This document shows positions 42,291 through 52,134 of a stretch of 64,000 bases of DNA, one piece after another. This DNA comes from Thelonectria olida. Lineage: Eukaryota > Ascomycota > Sordariomycetes > Hypocreales > Nectriaceae. The stretch spans positions 1,302,001-1,366,000 of the forward strand of contig JAGPYM010000002.1 of assembly GCA_020736575.1 (NCBI GenBank), written 5' to 3'. A program made the translations under genes and the position numbers. Position 1 is the first letter of the stretch; each line of letters begins with the position of its first letter. The notes under the pieces were generated by a model that saw nothing but the letters and a program-made list of their open reading frames with translations, was not told the origin of the DNA and ran no database searches.

Positions 42291-44146
42291 ATGCCTCCGC
42301 CACGCCGCATCGGACAGCGCGTGTCCTATGATGGCGCCCTTTGCACCGTGAGGTACATGGGCCAAGTTGCGGGCACCACAGGCGAATGGCTGGGCGTAGA
42401 ATGGGACGACCCTGTTCGCGGCAAACACGACGGTTGTCACAAGGGCGTCCGTTACTTCTCATGTACTGTGCTCTTCTCCTCCGTTGATTCCCGTAACAAA
42501 TGCATCTGACCGGCTCGTGCTCGTTGCAGGCATCTCAAAGTCCCCCACCGCTGCATCGTTTGTGCGGCCGTCGCGTCCAGCCGACCCGACGCGCCACTTC
42601 CTGGAGGCCGTCAATGTCAAGTACGCTTCAGAGTACACGCTCGCCGACGGCCGCAGGGCAGCCGAAGAGATCATCTTCTTCGGTAAGCGCGCCGAGGAGG
42701 TGGGCTTTGAGAAGATCCGTCGCAAGCAGGCCAACATCGGCGAGCTCAAGGTCGTCATCGTCGACGACCTGCAGGTCGAGACGGCCCACGCCGAGGGAGA
42801 CGAACAAGGCACCATCACCAAGACGTGTCCCAAGATTACCCAGCTGGACCTCAGCCGCAACTTGTTTGACACGCTCGGCCCCGTGGCGGATATCTGCCGT
42901 GAGCTTCCCGCTCTCAACTGTGTGAGGCTAAGGTATGTTCCCGTCTGACCCCCACACCGCAAATAGCAAACAGATCGTTGACTGACACACACAATGTAGT
43001 GGCAATCGCTTCCAGCGTATTCTAGAGGACGACTCCAAGGGTGCCTTTGGCGGAATCAAAGAACTGTTCCTTGAGGAGACCATGATGCAGTGGGAAGAAA
43101 TGTGCCACATTGCTGCCGAATGCCCTTCTCTCGTGTCTCTCATTGCAACCTCTAACCAGCTACACTCTCTGCCCATCATCAACTATGCTGGCCTACTATC
43201 TTCCACACTGACAACCCTGACTCTGGAATTCAACGACTTCTCTACCTTGGCAGATCTGGCCTCAATTACCCCCCTGACTAGTCTGCGCAACCTACATCTC
43301 AAAGGCAACAACATCACCGCCTTAGCTCCCGAGGGGTCTGAGCCGCCCGTGTTTCCCTTGTCTCTAGAATATCTTGATGTGTCATACAACAACATACAGT
43401 CATGGTCGTTTGTGGACAAGCTCCCCAAACACGTTCCCGGGCTGAAAGGATTACGCATCAGTCACAATCCCGTCTACGATGCCACCGACATGGACGCCAA
43501 TACCTCTTCCTCAGAAGAGTCTCACATGTTCACCATCGCGCGTCTTGGGGGCCTCAAATCTCTCAACTTCAGTCAAATCACGGAGGATGACCGCTCTAAT
43601 GCCGAGATGTTTTACCTTTCTCGCATTGGCAAACAACTTTCAGCCGTGGCGGAGTCGGACGAAACGGACATTCTAGCGGTTCATCCTCGCTACAAGGAAC
43701 TCTGCGAGATCTACGGCGAACCAGTCATCCTTCGTCGGCCGGAGGTCAATCCGGCATTTCTCGACGCAAGGCTGATTACGGTTGGATTTCATCTGCATGA
43801 TGGCGCCGAGAAGGTGACCCAAATCCCAAAGGCGATTGATATCTATGCGGTGAAGGGCATTGCAGGGAAGCTATTCGACATGGTTGCCCTCAATTTAAAT
43901 CTTATTTGGGAAACAGGAGAGTGGGATCCCGTTGCTGGGTTTGACGACCAAGAAGGGGACAGCAGCGACGAGGAAGATGCCGAAGAAGAGCGGGAACGAC
44001 AGGGAATAGACAGGCACACCGCGGAAGACGTGTCGGGTAGGCCAGGACGATGGGTCAAGAGAGAGGTCGAGCTGAAAGACGGGCCAAGACAGTTGGGTTA
44101 CTGCGTCGACGGGATGGACGTCAAGATCCGGATAGAAGCCAGATAG
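42291..44146 (+). CDS. Tubulin-folding cofactor E (CAP-Gly and LRR)
   Basis: Three exons, 42291..42462, 42530..42932 and 43000..44146, 573 aa. The 67-nt introns have GTACTG and GTATGT donors and CAG and TAG acceptors. The CAP-Gly domain (about 5-58) includes GEWLGVEWDDP and GKHDGCHKG; it is interrupted by the first intron at the Cys of YFSC. Leucine-rich repeats follow (KITQLDLSRNLFDTLG, NCVRLSGNRFQ, LRNLHLKGNNITAL, EYLDVSYNNIQSW). The C-terminal ubiquitin-like part ends VDGMDVKIRIEAR. Family knowledge: TBCE (yeast Pac2) binds alpha-tubulin during heterodimer assembly in the cytosol. Domain order and length match the family, and splicing restores the LRR frame exactly. Confidence 0.92.
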
Positions 44147-44391
44147 AAACGTCTTGTGCGTGTTCTGTTTGTCATCTGGTAAACCCAACAAAGGGGCGAC
44201 AAGTCGGCAACGCACATGTTACCTGTTCCATGACATGTCGCTTCCCGTTTGCATCCAACTTACCGCAATTTGATCGATATAAGGTCGACACAACCATACT
44301 TGTCGTGTCACTTCCCCTCCCCCTCTCTCCGTCTTCCTTTGCGTGTGTTTTTCATTACTCATCTACCTACCCAATTCGCCTCTAGACTATC

Positions 44392-45333
44392 ATGACCCCC
44401 CCCAAACCCCTTTTCTGCCTCGTCCGCCCTGGCCTGGAGCGCTTCACCACGGCGGGCGAGCTTATAGTTGAACCCGGCACCATGGTCCCCCTGATCCCCA
44501 TGGACATGCTGCCCGAGTGGCTCGAGGTCGTCGGCGTCCCTCGCCAGCTGACGGCCGAGCAGGCGTCCCGCATGATGAACGTCGGCGCCTTCCATCCCGA
44601 TACGGACACGTACCGACTCAAGTTCCACGTGTCGTCGAGCCAATATACAGACAACAGGGCTGAGGCAAGCGGTAGCACCACGGACGAATCCATCGGGGGC
44701 ACCGGCGAAGCCAGCCAGCGCGTTGCGCCGTCGTCGTCGTCGTCGTCCTCCTCCTCTACGTCGAGGAAGTCGGCCCCAAAGCCCTCGCGCAAGACAGCGC
44801 AGGGCCTCTCGACCAGCCGCCACAAGCCGCCCAACAACAGCGGCAACAACAGCAAGAGTCTGCAACGGTCGGCGTCGCTATGCCAGCAAACGAGTGTCGG
44901 GGCGCCGGACACTGCTCCCAAGTCCCCATTCTGCCGACACTGGTGCCACCAAGGAACATGCAAATGGGGCCTTTCGTGCCGGGACGAGCACTCAATGCCC
45001 ACCACGACCGACGGCCTCCACGATGTCGGCCTGGACGACTATCCGCAGTGGTGGCTCGCATCCATCGGCGTAGTCCCGATGCCCGCCGGCGTCTGGGATG
45101 TGACAGCGGATACGACTGCAGCGAAGAAGTCGCCACTGCCACTGCCATCGTCTGGGAAGCGCAGGCCTAAGAAGCGCGAGAGGCCACAGCGCTCGAGGAA
45201 AGACAAGAGTGTTCACGGGCGCAAAGCCGTTGCTAGTCGTGCCGGGAAGGATGGCGACGAGTGCGACTTGATGGCCGACAGCGAGGAGGAGAAGCGCGCG
45301 CCTGAGGCAGAAGATTTCCTGATCGAGATATGA
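44392..45333 (+). CDS. CCCH-type zinc finger protein
   Basis: Intronless, 313 aa, ATG 44392. An ordered N-terminal region (CLVRPGLERFTTAGELIVEP, then VPLIPMDMLPEWLEVVGVPR) is followed by a Ser-rich linker with nine consecutive Ser, mostly TCG codons. A single CCCH finger near residue 183 has spacing C-x8-C-x5-C-x3-H (CHQGTCKWGLSCRDEH preceded by Cys-Arg-His-Trp). After it come a short DDYPQWWLASIGV motif, a Lys/Arg-rich basic tail and an acidic end. Family knowledge: CCCH fingers of the C-x8-C-x5-C-x3-H type bind single-stranded RNA. A nuclear or RNA-bound regulator is inferred; the partner is unknown. Confidence 0.82.
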   Translation: MTPPKPLFCLVRPGLERFTTAGELIVEPGTMVPLIPMDMLPEWLEVVGVPRQLTAEQASRMMNVGAFHPDTDTYRLKFHVSSSQYTDNRAEASGSTTDESIGGTGEASQRVAPSSSSSSSSSTSRKSAPKPSRKTAQGLSTSRHKPPNNSGNNSKSLQRSASLCQQTSVGAPDTAPKSPFCRHWCHQGTCKWGLSCRDEHSMPTTTDGLHDVGLDDYPQWWLASIGVVPMPAGVWDVTADTTAAKKSPLPLPSSGKRRPKKRERPQRSRKDKSVHGRKAVASRAGKDGDECDLMADSEEEKRAPEAEDFLIEI

Positions 45334-45879
45334 ACAATGCATCTCCAGACTCTCCTCGTTGCCCCCGCACAGCAAGCAACAACATGGGAACAGAGCTACC
45401 CCGGATCGGACTATGTGAGTTAGGCGTTGCTGCCAGTGGTTGGGACATATCGCCACGTAACGCCGTGGAGCCGAAGGCCGAAAGCGCGAGCCGTGGCTGA
45501 AATGCATCGTCGGTGGGTACGCAAAGGGTCTATCATTCGAATTCTCGCTTTATTCCGTTGGTCGTACACGGAGCATTCGCCGGCGGAGCATCTTGTTCCG
45601 ACACTGTGTCGGTTGGCCAGTGCAGAGCCGACGGTCCCCGGCCATGGAGTTAGGAAACAGTCAAGGCCGATGTCATGGCAGAGGGGGAGCTGGAACACAT
45701 GGGGGACAACGAGCACATGTATCGACGAGGATTGAGCATTGGAGACATGGGGGAGTAAATAGAGATAAATAGATTGTTGAGGCCAACCAGAACCAAATCA
45801 TTCCTACACCAATATTCACACTCTTCTTCAACTTCAAGCAGGACAATACATGACAACTCACCTCACCCATCTCAACACC
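45334..45879. other. Spacer between CCCH gene and aldo-keto reductase
   Basis: Tandem genes in the same direction. Holds the 3' end of the CCCH gene and the promoter of the reductase. No gene recognised. Confidence 0.5.
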
Positions 45880-47008
45880 ATGACTCAATTACTAGGAAAG
45901 CAACCCGGAGCCACTGGCTTCGGCCTCATGGGTATGTTCTTCTCTTCTCTTCTCTTCTCTTACGCAACACTCAATTCCCTCCGTCACACCTGCTAACATC
46001 CTCATCAGGTCTTACATGGAGGCCAGTCCCTCCTCCTCTGGATCAGGCCCTCGAGGCCATGCGCGCAGCCGTCGAAAACGGTGCAACCATCTGGAACGCC
46101 GGCGAGTTCTACGGAACCCCAGAGTACAACAGCATGACCATCCTCAAGGCCTACTTCACCAAGTACCCCGAGGACGCCGACAAGGTCTCTCTGTACATCA
46201 AGGGAGCTGCCAACCTTCAGACCGTACACCCCGAGGGTTCGCCCGAGGCTGTTCGGAGATCAATTGACAACATCCTCGCCCAACTAGGTGGCACGAAGAA
46301 GGTGGATGGCTTTGCTCCGGCGAGGCGAGACCCTAATGTTCCCTTTGATGTTACTCTCGGGGTGATTCAGAAGGAGTACGTCGACACGGGCAAAATCGGC
46401 GGCGTCTACATCTCTGAATGCAGCGTGGAAACCATCAACGAGGCCTCGAAGCACGCCAAGATTATCGCAGCAGAGGTCGAGGTCAGCATGTTCAGCCCTG
46501 ATATTCTGGGCAATGGCGTTGCTGCGGCCTGCGCACACCTCAACATTCCCGTTCTGGCCTATTCCCCCATCGGACGAGGAGTACGTCAAGTCTTGTCTAC
46601 GTTTGCAGTGCCACATGAGGAATTCAGCTAACAGCGAAGCAGGTGCTTACTGGCCGGTTCACCGAAGCCTCCCAGTTTAAGGAGCTCGGTGTCATCTCCA
46701 TCTTTCCTCGCACGCAGCAAGACGCGCTGGACCACAACCTCAAGCTTGTGCGCCAGGTCGAAGCCCTCGCGGAGAAGAAGGGATGCACGTCGGCACAGCT
46801 CGCGATCAACTGGGTGCGCGGTCTGAGCGGCCGACCCGGGCTGCCCACCATCATCCCGATCCCAGGTGCTACGACGGCGGCGCGAGTTACTGAGAACGCC
46901 AAGGTTGTTGTCCTTAGCGACGAGGAGATGAAAACGATTGGTGACTTAGTGGATAACTTTGAAGTCTCTGGAACGCGATACCCCGACTTCGTCCCCATTG
47001 AGACTTAG
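45880..47008 (+). CDS. Aldo-keto reductase, pyridoxal reductase-like (AKR8 type)
   Basis: Three exons, 45880..45931, 46009..46580 and 46643..47008, 329 aa. The start at 45880 (MTQLLGKQPGATGFGLMG) is preferred over an in-frame ATG at 45850, because its context is better and family proteins begin there. Introns of 77 and 62 nt have GTATGT and GTACGT donors and CAG acceptors; the first carries a TTCTC repeat. Marks are GFGLMGLTWRP, IWNAGEFYG with the catalytic Tyr, YIKGA with the Lys, LAYSPIGRGVLTGR and IPIPGATT for NADPH binding. The usual catalytic Asp and His are replaced (WNAGEFYG, APARRDP), as I recall is typical of the pyridoxal reductase group. Likely role: NADPH-dependent reduction of pyridoxal or a related aldehyde. 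Confidence 0.87.
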
Positions 47009-47872
47009 GTGCGGGATATGCATATTGGGGCGATGCCATCTGGCCTTGTATTAGTCTTGATAGCGGGAGCAGTGGATTTCGACAATTGACAAGATGAAGG
47101 AACTCGGTTTCAGCTAAAAGTTGTCCACATAAAACCAAAGCGGCATGAAGCCGCAATGACGTTCAGAATTGCAGAATTCATAAAAATGAATCCATCATAA
47201 GAGTTGTGTGTGTGTGTATGTGTGTTGTGCGAGAGAGCGAGAAACAAGTGACTTACCACGGGTGTAACGTAACCAAGGGTGCTGCATTCGTGCACTTCGG
47301 AGCACAACCCTTGTGGTCCATTGAAAGGACTTCATCCCCAACTCATCGCAAACTAGTGAGTCCTTTTGGTAGTTCCAGCACCAGGCCTGCGTAGGGACCA
47401 ACGGGTGCATCCCAGGCCAGGGGACGAGAGGAAATTTTGAAGTGAAGGTGGGAGACCCAGCTTGGACTTCGTGACATTTGAGGTGGAACTGCTCTCACGT
47501 GACAATGATGGGGCCCTGGGCCTTGAGTTCCCGTCAACGACGGCGCAGCAGCGAGTGGCTTGTGAGTTCACCTTGATGAAGTATTTCAAAGAGTTTGCCC
47601 GCTCAAAAGAGGACACCCAGAAGAAAAGAGACCACTCGTGCAGGGTAGATTACTTAGGACTGTCTGCATGTCACAGCCCATATAGATAGACATCTAGGCG
47701 AAACCATTGAGCCTCTGGGTCAAGCCAGTCACCGTGGTAATTTTGTTATTAAAAATTGGGTTGTCTTCCAACGATAGACTTTGGGGTATACAGGATAACG
47801 ATGAACTACCTCAACAACAAAGCCGAGGGCACCCAGCGAGCTGCAAGTTGCCAGCATGCCAACGCCAGTCTA
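47009..47872. other. Convergent 3' region between the reductase and dynein genes
   Basis: Both neighbours end here. Contains a TG microsatellite (about 47207..47225) and a palindromic E-box TCACGTGA at 47495..47502, probably without promoter function given its 3' position. No gene recognised. Confidence 0.5.
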
Positions 47873-50021
47873 CTAAACCATCACCGAACCATTCAGGCCA
47901 ACCGCCTCGAGTCTGTTTACAAGCTTCTTCACGTTTGTCCAGTCCTCATTCTTCAAGCCCTCCTTGCCACCCAACCCACTTGCCACTTCGAACACAGTCA
48001 AAGAACCGTCAATTCCGCCAGTAGCCAGCCGCTTGCCCTCATTGGGTTCCCATGCTACCTTATTGAGACCCTTGGAAAGCATGGTCCTACCATCCTTTCG
48101 GGCACTTGGGGATATCCGTGATACTGGCTCCTCAGTCTCCATGGCGATATCCCAAAGCTCCAACCAGCCGGCACCGTCCACGAGCGCAAAGACGCTGGGC
48201 TTGACTGGCGACCACTTTGCGTCATATACCACATCTTCTCGCACAAAGTCGATCAGCGGAGAAATGCTTCCGTCCCCAGAACCCATCGTAGAAGTAGCCG
48301 CAGGGGCACGGACCTTCCAGAGCTTGACACTCCAATCCAAAGAAGACGAGATAATCAGGTCGCCGAGATCTACCGGACCCCTAGCGGGATGGAAGTCGAC
48401 CGACATTACCGGGGCCGTGTGTCCCTTATAGCTAATCTTCTTGTCGACGCCAGCCTTGGCTCCGGCTCGGTCATATCTGTGGCAGGGGAAGATGGTGCCC
48501 TCCTCGCTGCCCACAAGGAAGAAGGTCGGGTCCGTTTGAGGGAAAGATAGGCATGTAGGGCTCACGTCCTCGACCGCTACCTTGGCCTGGGTAGGATTCT
48601 TCAGTTCAAGAAGCTCCTGAGGCTGTGCAAAGACGTCCATGCTCCATCCACACACCACACCATCCGTAGAGCACGAGATGATATTGTTGGCATTTTGGGT
48701 ACCGACAATGTCCACAGAGTAGATGGGATGGGCATGTCCATATCCAGTGAGAGGCGTCTTTTGAACTGGCGCTGCCTTGGCTCTGGTATCCCAAAGCAAC
48801 ACTTGGCCGCTATATGACCCACCGATGATGAGGTTGTTGTGATACGGAGAGAACTTGGCGGTTAGAATGTCCGATTGTGCGGTGAAGATATACTCCGGAC
48901 GTTCTTGCATGTGAAGATTCCACACCTGGACTAATCCATCGGGCTCATGGGGAGCCGTCGGGTTCTTCGTGTAAGAAGCAAGAAGGAGTTCATTGAACTT
49001 GGGCGAGAAGTCAATTCCGCTGATCATTCGCTTCTTAGACCAACGGTCGTCAAAGAACTGAGCCACCTCTTTTACGCGGTGCTTTCCACGACCACCGGTA
49101 TTCCCACTCTCCTCGTCTTCATCGTCCACATCTTGGCCCTGTAGTGCATAGTCTGTAAGAATGTCGTAGGTCTCTTGCTCAAGAGCTCTCTCAATAACCT
49201 TTGTCGACTTGTCGAGAAAGTCGATGAACTCATCCGACTGGGCTACAGCGTCGAGTTCTTCGGCCGTGAGGTTCCTCGAAGGATGGTTGGTTGATACAAA
49301 GGCGTCCTGAGACACAACCCCATCGGCTAGAAACTGCTTGGTGGCCCTCAACTCATCTTCTATCTCTTCCCTGATTTTTAGTCGCAGCTCTTCTTCCCGG
49401 TCTCGTTCCCTCCTGCTCAGCCTCTTGCTGGGCGAGGAAGTTGCCCCGGGTAAATCGTCGTTGTCGGATAGTAGTGACTGCGCTCTTGGCCTGGTTGGAA
49501 GCGTCCATTCGTCGGTGGTCTGGACACCCTTGCTGTAGGAGAAAACTTCTTTTACCGGCGAGGGTGGACATTGGTAGACGGTCGTGAGAGGGACGGTAGT
49601 AAGGCTGATAGGTCGGGGAGGAGGAGCCTGGATGCTTGAGGGAGGAGCGGCCTCAGAGGTTTCGTTGCTGATTTCGCCAGCGCTGAGCACACTGTTGGGA
49701 CGGCTGCCCCGCGCGGCAGGGGAAGCGGCACCGCCAGTTACTGTCGAACCAGGCCTGCTGTCGCCAGCGAGGATCTCGAGGAGGTGATCGATCTCGCGGC
49801 GACTGTCGGCTCGCCCGGGCGTTGGTGATATTAACTGATTGATGAGTAGGTTAGAATAGATCCCGTGGGCGTAGGCAACGGCAACTAACATCGCTCGAAG
49901 AGCCGATACTTGGTCGGCCGGCAGTCGTCTGTGTGGCCCGAAGTTCCCTCTGTCGCTTAAGCTCTGCGAGCTTAGCCCTCTTGGCGAGGATTTCATCTCG
50001 GCGCTGTTGCATAGCACTCAT
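47873..50021 (-). CDS. Cytoplasmic dynein intermediate chain
   Basis: Two exons, complement(49890..50021) and complement(47873..49834), 697 aa. The 55-nt intron has a GTTAGT donor, a TCTAACC branch point and an ATCAG acceptor. The correct N-terminus MSAMQQRRDEILAKRAKLAE is the conserved helix that binds dynactin p150 and NudE. A Ser/Pro-rich linker includes SKGVQT (49517..49534), a good LC8 light-chain site. A second charged helix follows (RRERDREEELRLKIREEIEDE), then a WD40 propeller with VQVWNLH, VLLWDTRA, SSLDWSVKLWKV, LELWDIAM and TGGIDGSLTVFEV. Family knowledge: the intermediate chain scaffolds light chains and heavy chain for retrograde transport and nuclear migration in hyphae. Length and layout match the family. 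Confidence 0.95.
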
Positions 50022-50744
50022 TTTATCGTCTCATCGCGGGTGCGATTGATGGTAGGGGGGAGGTATTCAATGCGATAAGGATATGGAGGTGAAGGCGTGG
50101 AGGAGTCGAGAAGCTTATGATTGAGAGGTTTCGGCAGGAGGAAATAGAGACAACAAGACCAGATGATGGGACGATCAGGTGAGGCCTTGCAGTTGACGTG
50201 TCTAGGATGCGCAAACGATAGTCGTGTTGTGTTGTGTAAGGTAGCTGTATTTCCACGTGTTGACGATGTCCTTTGTCGTTTTGGAGATCATCTCCAGTCC
50301 GCCGCCAATGAGACGCGACCTGGGCACTTGCAGAAATGCCCCAGATGCCCGCCCCCTGCAGGGGACCTCCAATCTACGCCGGTACGTACCTGGCTCTGCC
50401 GGTGTGCCAGTGGTGGCGGCTGTTAAGGAACTCTACAACTACCTGATTAGCGCGCTGCCACCACCTGGACAATCGCTCCAAGGGGGAACAAGCCTGGCAC
50501 GTGATCCCGCCGGCCGGCTCACTGGCTCCAGCTTGTCCGAGCTCCCAGCCGCCAGCGATCGGTTTGGCTGCGAAGGTGGAAAAACTGCGACTTTTCCCGA
50601 GGACGACTTTTCCAAAACTTCACCTCACGCCGCAGTAATTCCCTCGAGCCACCCCCGACCGGGTCCATTGACAAGCCATTGTCGACCCTCCGACATTCGT
50701 CTCAACTTCCTTTCGCTTTCCGATACTTTGCGACCATATTCCCA
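50022..50744. promoter_or_regulatory. Divergent promoter of dynein intermediate chain and ATP synthase subunit e
   Basis: A 0.7-kb spacer between two head-to-head genes. Includes two CACGTG E-box cores (near 50254 and 50496) and a C/T-rich leader from 50620. No gene seen. Confidence 0.5.
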
Positions 50745-51270
50745 ATGGCTTCGACCGGAGTGAACGTGCGTGTTATCCTATCCGATTGCCCGCTCGGCCG
50801 TGGCATGGATTAAAGTCCAGCTTCGAGCATCCCACCCCCAACCATCGAGCCGAGCAACGCAGTCAATCGCTTCCGATGAGGCTCAGGAAACTAATTGGGA
50901 TCATGTTCAGGTTTTGCGGTGGTCTGCCCTCGGACTGGGCGTATTCTACGGCTTCACCCATCAGCGCGGCATTACCGCTGCCCAAAAAGCCGAGCACGCC
51001 CAGCACGCATACGAAAAGAAGGAGAAGTTGATCCAGCAGGCCAAGTCCGAGTTTGCGAAGAAGAGCAACCCTACCGCATCGGCGAGCGACGGTACGTTAT
51101 CCGGAACTGTTGCGTCTATTGATTGCATTGCAATCCATTGAAGCGACTTATGGCCTTGAAGACGCCTGGGAAGGCTGGTACTAATGCAGGAAACAGTCAT
51201 CACCGACCCTAATGACCCCAAGTTCGACCTTGAGAAGCTACTGTTGAAGGTTGCCAAGGAGAACCCTTAA
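50745..51270 (+). CDS. Mitochondrial ATP synthase subunit e
   Basis: Three exons, 50745..50765 (7 codons), 50911..51091 and 51197..51270, 91 aa. The 145-nt first intron (GTGCGT...TTCAG) and 105-nt second intron (GTACGT...AACAG) are needed. The protein MASTGVNVLRWSALGLGVFYGFTHQ has the hydrophobic N-terminal helix with the GxxxG dimer motif (GLGVFYG). A charged helix (AEHAQHAYEKKEKLIQQAKSEFAKK) follows, and the C-terminus reads DPNDPKFDLEKLLLKVAKENP. Family knowledge: subunit e (yeast Tim11/Atp21) with subunit g links ATP synthase dimers and shapes cristae in the inner membrane. The tiny first exon is easily missed by automatic annotation. Confidence 0.92.
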
Positions 51271-52134
51271 AGTGGGAAGCAGACGATGTAGGGAGGATAT
51301 CGAGACGACGGGGAGATCGAGGAGGACAATGGAAGGACAATGGAAAGACACCACAACGGCGAGCATGGTGCTCAGCCATGGAGATCCAAATCCTGTCCTG
51401 CATAATCCGAGTTTCGACCAACTCGGTGTATGATTGAGGATACACGTGGCGGCACTGCATAGAGGTTTCCTAGGTCACTGTTTTTACTACGAGTGAGCAG
51501 GTGTACAATACACAAAATTAGACGACAGTTTGTCATTGGGACAACGTGTGTCTTTTTCCCTTGAATTTATCACAAATTCTTCCTATTCAGACATAAAGTT
51601 CTTCCATGAGGTGTATCTGACGTATTCGCACGAGCACCAAAGGGATGCGAATGCACGGCTGTATCATGACTATGATTGGGTGGTATTCAGGACTAGGGGG
51701 AGCTATCGCCTAGAAGGCACGCCGGGCAGACCCAAGTGAACATCGGCGACAATTGTATAGTTCCGATAAACCCAATTGCACAAGGCTGAGATGCCATGAT
51801 GTTGACGTAGATATTCATACATGGACAACTCCCCAGGGAATGTATTGACAGCGATTGGGCGCCCTGCGTGATAAGGAGAGCGGGAAAACCCCGGAGCCGA
51901 GCCGCGCGTGTTGAAGCACTTGAGGTAGGAGAGCTTTCGTGTCGCGGTACGTACCCAGTCCCCACCCTTCCCCTGAACCTTCCGTTGATTGGGCGCAGTA
52001 AGCTCCAAGCTGTCCTCTCGCATTGTGCTGGTCGTCGCTCGTAGGAAAGCAACGTTCTGAGTTTCGGCTTCGTCGTTGCATCAACTTTTGAGCACAAGCA
52101 AAAGTATCGTCGACGCTCGAAATCCGTGTTCATC
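51271..52134. other. Intergenic region upstream of STT3
   Basis: No gene recognised. Should contain the subunit e 3' UTR and the STT3 promoter. Minus-strand open frames here lack family features. Confidence 0.5.

Noticed and set aside
47495..47502. TCACGTGA E-box as a promoter element
   Set aside because: It lies between two convergent gene ends, so a promoter role is unlikely without a further transcript.
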